From positions 1 through 64,000 of the forward strand of contig CANNZV010002609.1 in assembly GCA_947561585.1 (NCBI GenBank): a stretch of 64,000 bases of DNA. Direction: 5' to 3'. The DNA comes from Caprella mutica (Eukaryota; Arthropoda; Malacostraca; Amphipoda; Caprellidae). The translations under genes and the position numbers were made by a program. Position 1 is the first letter of the stretch. Each line of letters begins with the position of its first letter. Shown here piece after piece: positions 51,689 to 62,300 of the stretch. The notes under the pieces were generated by a model. The model was not told the origin of the DNA. It saw nothing but the letters and a program-made list of their open reading frames with translations, and searched no databases.

Positions 51689-51780
51689 TTAAGGGGATCG
51701 TCCTCCAAGATTTATTTTATTTTTTATTATTTATCGTAATATTTTGAAATTTGATAAACACATAAAACATCGAATGACGA
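51689..51780 (+). mobile_element. solo end of the TTAA-flanked element family
   Basis: TTAAGGGGATCGTCCTCC, followed by an AT-rich run, matches the left end of the element at 61642-62487. No matching right end was found. Confidence 0.45.
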
Positions 51781-52084
51781 ATATTCTTTGTTCCTGGTGT
51801 AAATCACATTCATCGAAAACAAGATTTTAGGTTGGCGTATTGCAATAAAATTAGTATATCCTCAGTCGATTATTGACCTACAGTGATGATATGGGTATCA
51901 TTGGATGCGGAAAGACTTAGGCAACAAAAATTAATAATGTACATTACTTTACCAAATACCTATCGAGGAGTTATTTTCTTTAAATTTATATTATGGAGTT
52001 AAAATATTAAGTACAGGCAGGACCCGCTTTTATTAACAAAAATTGCCTTTGTAGGGGGTTTAAGAGTTTTACCATTATTTAACT

Positions 52085-52195
52085 TCTACTCTAATTGGTA
52101 TCATGGATACCAATGGAAATAAGTTGAATAATGATTATTATATAAAGATTTTACGTGTTCGAAAACATGAAACCGTGCGATAACACGGAACTAAC
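52085..52195. mobile_element. partial copy of the GGTATCCATG palindromic MITE
   Basis: AATTGGTATCATGGATACCAAT is a short palindrome followed by AT-rich sequence and AACATGAAACCGTGCGATAAC. It resembles the MITEs at 17079-17310, 39699-39836 and 42715-42850. Confidence 0.45.
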
Positions 52196-52370
52196 CCTAA
52201 ATGGGATATTTTGAGTTTCTGAACCAATTGCTTCTAATAACCTCAAGTGGATTGATTATACATGTCTGGAAATAATTAGCACTTTTATTAAAGTGGGGCC
52301 TGCCTTTATATCGAGTTTTTCAGAGTCTTGACGTTGTCTTACATTTCCAAAAATGTTCCACGATGATCAT

Positions 52371-53305
52371 TAGGGATGTGACATTGTGCATATATTTGAA
52401 GAGCATATAATATGCACGTATGCATATGCTAACCGAGAAATATGCACTTCTTGGTCAATTTTTAACATGTAAATAAAAGTCTAGCCTATGCCGTTTTCTT
52501 CTGGACCCCTGCATAGAAAATTACTTTAACTGTGGACCCAAGTATATTTTATCAAACTAATTACATATTCAAATTTAAAAAATTTGTAGGTGGAATATTG
52601 AAACTACAAATGTGTTACTAAATTCATATGCATCTTGGTATTTGGTAAATAATAATAGTAGCTAATAGATAAATAAATGAATGAAATTATTTTCGAGCGT
52701 TGTATAGTACTCGAAAAATATGAAATCTAATAGAACGAAGGTATGTCATTTATTTCAGTAATTAAACACAAAATGGTTTAGAATTCAGAACTAGAAAAAT
52801 TTATATAAGTAAACTTTCTCCATCGGTTTTATCTTGCAACACATTAGCTCCTCTTTTTTTTTGTGATGTAGAACAGGTGTTTTCCCAGTACAAAATTACA
52901 TTAGCAGATAATAGAAGGATCGCGAGATTCACTTTTGAAAACCTGAAATACCATTTAACAATAAAGTGCAATTCACTGTTTGAAATTGACTTTCTCTTAA
53001 AGAAGTCTAAATTTAAAACAGCTTTATTTTGCAGTAAAAAAACTTAAAACCTTCATTTTGTAAGTTCCACTCAAACCTTCAAAGTACAATTACATTCAAA
53101 ACATAACTATACACAGATAAACTTTATTTTAAATTCTGTAATTAACTTTGAGCATACAATATGCACACTATATTTTTTTGCATATTTCCAATATGCATTT
53201 TGGTTCAGCATATATGCACATTGACTATTTGCATATTATATGCAGAAATAGGCATATAATATGCTGCATATCGCGTCAAAAATTATGCATATTGTCTCAT
53301 CCCAA
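52371..53305 (+). mobile_element. hAT transposon remnant with 8-bp target duplication
   Basis: 935 bases flanked by ATGATCAT on both sides (52363-52370 and 53306-53313). The inverted ends are TAGGGATGTGACATTGTGCA and, on the other strand, TTGGGATGAGACAATATGCA. Many ATATGCAT-type words crowd both ends, as is common for hAT subterminal sites. It encodes the C-terminal piece of a hAT transposase. Confidence 0.9.
52818..53045 (+). pseudogene. hAT transposase C-terminal fragment
   Basis: An open frame without a start codon contains CDVEQVFSQYKITLADNRR, the conserved VE+.FS.yk..l.d.R block of the hAT dimerisation domain. It continues through FTFENLKYHL to TAA at 53045. The catalytic residues in the N-terminal two thirds are missing, so it is a deletion derivative. 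It lies inside the hAT element with intact 8-bp duplication. Confidence 0.8.
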
Positions 53306-53971
53306 ATGATCATTTTAAACATTCATGAAAATTCAAGTTCATCTATCTGTGAATAGTGTAAACAACACTACCGAGCAGTCAAACTAGTTAACCAATAAAA
53401 ACCCTTATCTTTTCTGTAAATGCATCGATAGCCGAAATATTTAATTATCATTAACCAATGCTTATCTACCACATCATCTCAAACTAAGTAAATCATATGA
53501 ATATTACACACCTCACTCTAACTACCCTTTACCATAAGTAAAAGTAAAAGTTTCTACATCGTAAATTAATGTAAATATCATCTACAGGTAAAAGGAAAAG
53601 AACAGTATTTACGAAGTGTAATGTTCAACAATAAAAATATTTACATAACGATCTATAGATTTACAAATTAATATAATATAATAATATACAATAGCTATGA
53701 CTACTAAATGAGTTTATGAACTTTGGAAAGGATTAGCAGGTAGTTAGTAGGACTCATGCACGTAGAAAAGCTATTGAAATTAAAAGGTTGAAGTTGAAAT
53801 TATAAAATTCTTGAAAATGTTGAATGATTTTGAGAAAATGAACTATTATTTTTTTAGGAAGCCATTAGATGATTTCTAACAACACAAAATACTATATGCA
53901 ATTTCGTAGGTAGTGCCTATATAAAAATACAAAATAGGATTATTTTGAAATGTGAAAAGGCAGTAGATATA

Positions 53972-55231
53972 CAGGGTGGGGCGTAAGTTTGGAAGCAAAT
54001 GAAAGTGCATATTATAATCCAACGAAAAATATATTTAATAATTTACAGTTATGTATTATTACATAAGGGTTTTAAGAATTCAAAAATCATAAATTTATTC
54101 AAAATGTCCCCCCTTGTTTTTAATAACAGCCTCAAATCTCCTCCGAACTCCTCCTACTGCGGCAAGCAACTGTTCTTGTGAAATTTCCTTCCAAGATCTC
54201 TAGAGCGAACGCTTTAAATCATCCACACTGCGATGGAATTTCCACAGGCCTTTGATTCAAGAATGGACCATACCAAAAAGTCCATAGGATAAACTTCTGG
54301 GGAGCAGGGAGGCCACATTTCTTTGGACCAAAACCGTGGAAGATGGTCATGGCACCAGTTTTGAGTGACATTTGCAGTATGTGAAGTCGCGCCGTCTTGC
54401 TGAAATGTCCATAGAGTGTGATTACCGAAGTGATCCTTAGCTGACTCCAATATTGGCGTCAAAATATTCTCAATATAACATTTAGCATTGATTTTGGCGC
54501 CTTGTTCCACAAAAATTAAAGGAGATCTCCCAAGTTTCTGAAACGGTGGCCCAGACCATTACTGAAGCAGGTTTCATGGTTCTGTGGACAGTTTTTTGGT
54601 TGTATGGGATGTCTTTTGCACTTTTACCAATTATTCTGTCATTCCTCCGGTTGTGAGCCATTTCCACTGTGAAATTTTTTTCGTCAGACCAAACAATTTC
54701 ACCAGCCGTGCCAGACTTCAATTCTCTCAGAAGTGCTTTACTTCTCTCCAATCTCTTTTTCTTTACAGCTTCTGACAGAGTCTGTCTCATTTGGAGGGTG
54801 AAAGAGGACATCTTTAGGTCTTCTTTGACAACTCTTCTCATTGTTCTGGGACTCACATTAGCTGTTTTGGCAAACAATCGTATTGACCTTTTCGGGTTCC
54901 TCCTGATCTTCTCTCGGGCACATTTTATCAGTTGTTTGGTGCGTTGTGAGCGTGGCCTACCACTTCTTGAACATCAGTCAAGTCCCCTCTCTCATTAAAA
55001 CGCTTCACACACTTCCAAACAGTCGATCTCGCTATTGAGAGAGTCTTTGAAATGACGGAATCTGACTTCCCGGCACGGTGTAGAGCAATAATGGCTTCTC
55101 TTTTGTCTGACATTTTTGAATTGACTAAATTTTTGTAACTGTAGTTCAAACCCTATCACCTACTTAGGAACTTATTTTTAAGAATTATATTAATGTTTGA
55201 AAAATTGCTTCCAAACTTACGCCCCACCCTG
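53972..55231 (-). mobile_element. mariner-type transposon (DD37D), both ends present
   Basis: 1260 bases flanked by TA duplications (53970-53971 and 55232-55233). The terminal inverted repeats begin CAGGGTGGGGCGTAAGTTTG and extend through GGAAGCAA. It carries one transposase gene on the minus strand, listed separately. The ends are nearly identical, so it is the youngest-looking element in the window. Confidence 0.92.
54095..55113 (-). pseudogene. mariner-family transposase, frameshifted (DD37D)
   Basis: This would be a cut-and-paste transposase of about 340 residues. From the N-terminus, starting MSDKREAI: a helix-turn-helix (VISKTLSIARSTVWKCVKRF), a linker with a GRPRSQRT AT-hook-like motif, and a second HTH (FAKTANVSPRTMRRVV). 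The catalytic motifs follow: VWSDEKNF (first D), FQQDGATSHT (second D) and SPEVYPMDF (third D). Thirty-seven residues separate the last two aspartates. It ends KNKGGHFE and stop. It is broken by a frameshift near 54960, another near 54537, a third near 54235 and a stop codon near 54200. All motifs are otherwise readable, so it was lost recently. Confidence 0.9.
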
Positions 55232-55427
55232 TAATAACAAATTCATGATTTTTATTTCCTGTATGATTTTATTTAATAAATTTTGAAGATCAATTATGGT
55301 CACCCTTTGTTTTTTTAACAGAAAATATTTATCTAGAATCTCCACTTTTTATTGAACTAAATATTATATCAGCAATAAAGTAAAGATAAAAGGAAGAAAA
55401 CACAATTTTCTCCTTTTCTAAATAATA

Positions 55428-55678
55428 CAGTAAAACTTCTGTGTTATGAAACACTTCAGAAATGAAGAACCTGAATTATGAAATGCACTTGAGTTATGAA
55501 GTATTTTTCTATTTTTAAATTATAGAAAATGGTACAGGCCAAGAATTTCGTCATATTTATAGTTCAATGACCATAATTTTCCAAGATCTTATTATAGAAA
55601 ACTATCTAGTACACCAGAGATATGAAGTGGCCTTGAGTTATGAAGCAACCAATACTTCAGAACTCAGGAGTTTCACTG
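55428..55678. mobile_element. Tigger/pogo-type MITE
   Basis: 251 bases flanked by TA. The inverted ends begin CAGTAAAACTTCTG and, on the other strand, CAGTGAAACTCCTGAG. Both sides carry direct repeats of GAGTTATGAAG / TCTGTTATGAAAC-type words, the subterminal pattern of Tigger and pogo elements. Non-coding. Confidence 0.7.
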
Positions 55679-55681
55679 TAG

Positions 55682-55687
55682 TTTATT
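55682..55687 (-). promoter_or_regulatory. candidate polyadenylation signal for TTC33
   Basis: AATAAA on the minus strand lies about 350 bases beyond the TTC33 stop. It is only four bases from the edge of a Tigger-type MITE (55428-55678). I saw no closer canonical hexamer, but a variant signal nearer the stop is possible. Confidence 0.25.
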
Positions 55688-56039
55688 TCTGAATAGGTAG
55701 CTACAATTGATACTTTCACGCTCATGCCATTGTAATTTTGGGACAAAAATCACAGATGTCTATAGTAGTCAAAAATTCACAAAACGGTGGCATGTGAAGA
55801 TCCATCAATGGTAACTATATAGGAGGGGCATCTTTTGTGACAACTTTGAGTAAATACAAAACTGTTTAACAAACAAGCTATGATTGTATATTTCTTTCAT
55901 CTTTCTACTATAAATAATAGTTCACTGTGGTTCACATTAGTGCCAATTCAACAACATGAAGGCTATAGCAGTCTGCGACCACAAAAGAGTTAATAAAATC
56001 ATTCAATAAATATTATAATTATTCAACTACCACTTATTC

Positions 56040-56393
56040 TCAGCTGTCAGGCAGCTTAGGTCTCATACAAACCATATTAGATAGATCTACACTGGAGGGA
56101 ACTTTAGGGACATCATCTTTCGAAGCTCCTGACTTATTGGAACTACAACATGAAATGAACTTCACTTTATCTGACACGGAGCTACGTTTGTACGAGCTAA
56201 ATTTGCTTTTCGAAGAGACTTTAGATTCTTCTAAGAGTTTTTTAAAGGCTTCAGGATTCTCTTTCAGATCTACTATTTGCAATGATTCTCTGGATTCTTC
56301 ATCACTAAGTCTTCCCTTGTCATCTGTTTCAATTTTTTTGACATCTATTTCTCTCTGGAGATTTCTATAAGAGTGCAACAGTTGTGCGGCCCA
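56040..56393 (-). CDS. TTC33: TTC33 exon 6 (C-terminal tail and stop)
   Basis: This terminal coding exon gives residues 173-289 and a TGA stop. The acceptor is ATTTTTCCAG and the exon opens with WAAQLLHSYRNLQ, the helix that caps the TPR array in TTC33. The rest is hydrophilic: an acidic stretch (about residues 190-215) followed by a Ser/Lys-rich tail. It enters in phase 0 from exon 5. A minus-strand AATAAA that could be the polyadenylation signal lies at 55682-55687. Confidence 0.88.
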   Translation of the reverse strand, partial: WAAQLLHSYRNLQREIDVKKIETDDKGRLSDEESRESLQIVDLKENPEAFKKLLEESKVSSKSKFSSYKRSSVSDKVKFISCCSSNKSGASKDDVPKVPSSVDLSNMVCMRPKLPDS

Positions 56394-59300
56394 CTGGAAA
56401 AATATAGAAATAATGGATAAAAATTTACAATGAAATAGAGAAATAGAATACAATGATAATGATATTTATGACAAGTGAAATAAATCAGGTATTACCCAGT
56501 AGCCATATCATTCAAAGCCAATTTACAAAGCTACATAACTATATTTACTATTAGAAAAAACTTCTAATAAAAAGGCAATGATGTCCATTTGTTGGAAAGA
56601 ATAATAATTCAATATAAATAACTTGGCTATCTATATTTTTAGCTGATTTTGACAGGAATTCAAATGATCATTTATAAAAATATCTGTTGACAGTCATCTC
56701 ATTCCATATTAATAAGATTATTCTATTGTATCAGTAGTTACCTTTAAAGAAATTGAGGTAATGTTTGCGTAGAGCTTTGGGTTATTTATTTACCTTGAGG
56801 TCACGTTCCCTCAGTTCTGAGTAATTTATTTACCTTGAGGTCACGTTCCCTCAGTTCTGAGTAATTTATTTACCTTGAGGTCACGTTCCTTCAACTCTGG
56901 GTTATTTATTTACCTTGAGGTCACGTTCCTTCAACTCTGGGTTATTTATTTACCTTGAGGTCACGTTCCCTCAACTCTGGGTTATTTATTTACCTTGAGG
57001 TCACGTTCCCTCAACTCTAGGTTATTTATTTACCTTGAGGTCACGTTCCCTCAACTCTGGGTTATTTATTTACCTTGAGGTCACGTTCCTTCAACTCTGG
57101 GTTATTTATTTACCTTGAGGTCACGTTCCCTCAACTCTGGGTTATTTATTTACCTTGAGGTCACGTTCCTTCAACTCTGTGTTATTTATTTACCTTGAGG
57201 TCACGTTCCCTCAGTTCTAAGTTATTTATTTACCTTGAGGTCACGTTCCCTCAGTTCTAAGTTATTTATTTACCTTGAGGTCACGTTCCCTCAGTTCTAA
57301 GTTATTTATTTACCTTGAGGTCACGTTCCCTCAGTTCTAAGTTATTTATTTACCTTGAGGTCACGTTCCCTCAACTCTGGGTTATTTATTTACCTTGAGG
57401 TCACGTTCCCTCAGTTCTAAGTTATTTATTTACCTTGAGGTCACGTTCCCTCAGTTCTAAGTTATTTATTTACCTTGAGGTCACGTTCCCTCAGTTCTAA
57501 GTTATTTATTTACCTTGAGGTCACGTTCCCTCAGTTCTAAGTTATTTATTTACCTTGAGGTCACGTTCCCTCAACTCTGGGTTATTTATTTACCTTGAGG
57601 TCACGTTCCCTCAGTTCTGAGTAATTTATTTACCTTGAGGTCACGTTCCTTCAACTCTGGGTTATTTATTTACCTTGAGGTCACGTTCCCTCAGTTCTAA
57701 GTTATTTATTTACCTTGAGGTCACGTTCCCTCAGTTCTAAGTTATTTATTTACCTTGAGGTCACGTTCCATCAACTCTGGGTTATTTATTTACCTTGAGG
57801 TCATGCTCTCTCAGCTCTGGGTTATCCGGGTTGAGTCTCAGACACACACTGAAGGTTATAACTGCTTTGTGTAGTTCACCAATACCTGCAGGATATAAAA
57901 TCTGGATCAGAAAAATAATGAATAACTTTTCAAGGAGAAAGTAAATAATTATGATTAAGAGAAGAAATGATTACAGAGAAGTTCAGTTTACAAGGTTTTC
58001 AATGTAGCTATATTGATAAAATGCATCCTTTGAGGGATAATTTACCGAATTTTAGTAGTGGTATAAAGTCTGCTTCAGAACCAAAGACCATATTGCTGAC
58101 GTCAAAAGCAAACCATGTACAAGGAAATGAAAGAAGCAGTCAGCAAGGAAAGTGGCTTCATGAACAAAGTTAGTGACTCTGAAAGGGACAAGTACCAGTT
58201 GCTGCACTAACGGATGGAAGAGGAAAAGAGGAAGTGATAGTAAATGAAGAATACAACCCTACCTAACACAAAAAATATAAGACCTCGTAGACGATTCCAG
58301 GACAATAACCCCCCGTGCAAAAAAAAAATGCCGGTTAAAAAAAAACCGTGCAAAATACCCCCCGAAAAAAAAAAAAAAAAAAAAACGGACAAATACTCCC
58401 CGGACAAAAAAAAAACAAGCAAAAAACCCCCGGGTCTCTATAAATAGCACAATTCATTTTTATGAATTATGGCAAGCCCCCCAAAACCCCCAATCGGACC
58501 GCTAACCTAACCTTAGGTGCACTATATCTCTTCATATTTATAGCATATAGTAATTTTATTAATAAAAAATTAATGAAAATTAATTTTGCTATTTATATCG
58601 ACTGGGTTCTTGTCCGGGGGGGTTTATTGTACGGGTTTTTTTTTTGCACGGGGGTTATTGTCCTGTCACCCTCGTAGACAGCATAATTCTAGCACAATCC
58701 TCTAAAACTGCAAGTAGCGTTTAAAAAAATGATAAACTTGGAAGAAATGAAAAAAGGCAATTCATAATCCAAATTACAACAGTTAGGGGCCCATGGATTG
58801 CCACCCCTTCTCTTCCCATTCACCACAGACAGGCAAGCTAATATATAATAATACCTAGACAACAGAATATAACAAGTTTGAAATAGTTTGCCATATTTAC
58901 AATTAAGTAACTATATATTGCAGTAAAATAATTTACTAAATAAATAACTAAAAACAAAAGTAAAATGTTAAGAAGAGACGTATCTTATCAATTGAAACAG
59001 TTACAATAATTTGAATTTCTTGATCTAGTTAGCTATAAGAATCTAATGATCTAAATGGTAGCTAGTTAGAAATCATATGAAAGTATTTTAATGCTTAAAT
59101 AGTAGCTAAGAGTAGGAATGCTTCGATTGTGAAATTGATCATAACCTATCTATAGCTTTAGGTAGCTACCCATGAGTGCACGTCCTAGAGTCTGGTGTCC
59201 ACACCACCACAATGGGGCCAGAGATACACACTCTTGAGCTGACTTGATACTTGGCACATACTCTCCAACCTGGAGAAAAAAGAAAAGAAAAATAATCAAA

Positions 59301-62300
59301 CAGTTAAAGAACATTTTAGTTGACTTTGAGGATGATCAATAAAAAATGAAAATGTCAAGAGATTACAATTTAAGAAGGTAAAATGTAGATTGAACTAAAT
59401 ATTCTCCTTAAACAAAATGATAAACTTTTTAAAACAAAAGAACATTGCTGAAATTGAAATTTAAAGATGCTTAGCAATTTATTAAAAGTATTGATAAATA
59501 CTGAATAGAAGTGTTTTATGATGACTATCCTAAAGTATTGTGAGTGATGGAAGTAACCTGCATGTATGCCTGAGCAATCATCTCGTGCAGAGTGTGGTCT
59601 GTGGGCACGTAGGAGAGAGCAGCTTGCCACTTCTTAATGGCAGACCACCATTTGTTAGCTAGTGGAGAGATAATGCAGTTAGATAAAATGTGATAATATA
59701 CAGCTGGCTGAGTAGACTGTAGCTATGATAATCTAATTAGAAAATATAATAAGAACTATTTACAAGAGGAGTAAATACCTATTCTATAGAGTGTGATCTG
59801 TTGAAATAAATGAGAACTATTTAGGATATCCTCTAACTAGTCTGCAGAATATGGGAAATATTTGGGATATTCTCTCCAAACAATTTTGAATTAATTCCTA
59901 TATTTACATTAATTTTGCTATAAACACTTCTGAATTAATCCCTATATTGACATTAATTTTGCTACAAACAGAATAAGAGATCTCTACAAACACTTTACCA
60001 GTTTCTGCAAACTGGTCCTCTACAAAAAATTTGGAATCAATTCCTCTATTCTATTAATAATGCAGTGAATACTTGGGAGTGAATTATTCTATTTTATTAC
60101 AAGGAATTTTCTAGGAGCAGAAGAAATGTTTTTTATAACACTTCACATTATCACATTCACATGAACAATGGTAAGACAAACGGGCACATATCGAATAATT
60201 TCAATTAGCTAAATAGAATAAATTTTTGATATTCAAAAAGTAGTACTGAGTAATGATCTTATTTGGAAATAGCATAGAAACAGTAGCAAAGAGTCTAGAC
60301 TTAGTTGGAGATAATGAGAATCAGATTCTTCTTTTCAGGCTTCAGCTACAAACCTTCAGCTAAGATCACTCCTTCTTTCTTCAGCCTTTCAGCTTTAGCA
60401 GGACCATCTTCAAGAACCAAAACCTGCAAAAAAGAGAAGTTAAGTCGAGTTAAAAACCAAGTTTAACTGAAGTTTGATGTTAAAAATACATTCAGAAATA
60501 ATGATAATAAAATAGAGAACAAAATAATCAAATCATTACCTATATCTATCATCAAAGTATTATTATATGAAGTACGTAGGTTACCATGTTTTTAAGTTTG
60601 CCAGTCTGTATTTTGTGGTGAATTCCAGAGGCACGTGGAATTTAAAATAATATTCTGGCAAAGTCGGTGGATATTTAGCTATTTACTACTATGCTACCAT
60701 TAAATTTCGGTGGGAAAATGGATAAAATGTTGGTGGATCAGCCAAATTACTGGAAATTTATGGTGGATTTTTTCAGCTTTTTTAAGAAGTCAGTGGAATT
60801 TTGTACACCAAATACAGGCTGAAAAGTGTGGCAGGAAAGTCGCCAGTTTAGTGAGAAAACGAATCCAGGTCGCCACATTTAAGATACTTTAAAGAAGAAA
60901 TTTTGGCTTCCTAGTGAAGAATTTACACTTGGAAACATCCTTATACTTCATGCCTGATGCATGTGTATCTCTCGAAACTATTTTAAGAGTGATGTACTTG
61001 CTATTTACCGGTTTTCCAACTTACTTAACCTCTCAAAAGTCGCCAATATAATGGCGACTTTGTCCATACTTTAAAATATGGGTAGGTTACCAGTCTGCAG
61101 AAGCAGAATATGGAACATTTTTCCAAGACTTTCTGCAGGAGTTTATGATTGAATTTTAGAAACTGGAGATCTCTGAGGGAGATATTGTAATAATTCCTAT
61201 GTTACCATTAATTTAGCTGCAGGAGATTCTGAATCTGCTGCTGAGAGTCAGAGTCTCAGAGAGAAGCTCTCTCTCAAATTAAATTCTCTGCGGGAGAAGA
61301 GACACATTCTGCAGACTGGGTAGGTCCAGTCTCCAGAAACTGGCCATGTTTCAGAGGCTGGATAATTGTAAGCCAATTTTCGAGCCAAAATTCTGAGCCA
61401 AGCCAATTTGGCTCATTTTTTGAAGATTTCAAGTCAAAATTAACATGGAAACATAGGAATTAATTCAAAATTTAAAGCCAATCAGACATATCTGAGTTTT
61501 GACCTTTTGAAATCTAAGCCAATTAATTGGCTTTAACAGACATACTCTGTAACATGGGAAACTGGTAAACTGTTCTCCAAGAAATCCTCTATTTTGGCTT
61601 CTGTTCTCAGTAAAATACATGTAAACATAGGAGAAAATTAAGGGGATCATCCTCGAAGAAATCTCAAAATTTTATCTTTTTTTTTTATTGTGTAAATAGT
61701 TGCTTTTTAACCTTCTAATAGTGTGTGCAAAATATCAGAGCTCTCATGTTACTCTAATAACCCCCTGGGGAGAGGGAGAAAGGGGACCGGGGGATAGGGA
61801 GTCAATATGTAGCTACTTACTCTAAAAAGTAAAAACCAACTCTCGTAATAATTAATTATCTCGCTATATCTGGTGAGTGCCTGACAATACCCCCACCCGC
61901 AAGTGGATAATATTGGGCTTGCTTGCCCGAGGGGATTCAGTGCCAGAAAAAAAAAATTGTTCGACTTTTATTACCTGTTCTGAAAACCTATAAATTACTG
62001 TATTGAACATTCAAAATCTCCGTCACTTTTGAAGATACGGCATTGCGGTTTTTTGCATTCGAAGCGCAAGAAAATGCTCTACAATAATTGTTGAACAAAA
62101 TTTCTTATCTTGGACTTAGACATTTATAGTATTTGTTTTTTTCCGGAAATTGTCAAATTGTGAAATAAATTTTTTTTTTGGAAAAATTCAAAAAATTTAA
62201 CAATAAATATGAAATCAAACTTTTTGGTATACAGTTATTGTAGAGCATTATCTTGCGCTTCAAATGCAAAAAACCGCAATGCCGTATCTTCAAAATTGAC

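Noticed and set aside
54584..54998. Plus-strand frames of 63 and 109 codons
   Set aside because: Antisense shadows of the mariner transposase on the minus strand.
56137..56370. Plus-strand 77-codon frame
   Set aside because: Antisense to TTC33 exon 6, which has phase, splice site and family support on the minus strand.
58207..58450. Overlapping open frames on both strands with poly-Phe or poly-Lys
   Set aside because: Produced by A and C runs at the ends of the small transposon.
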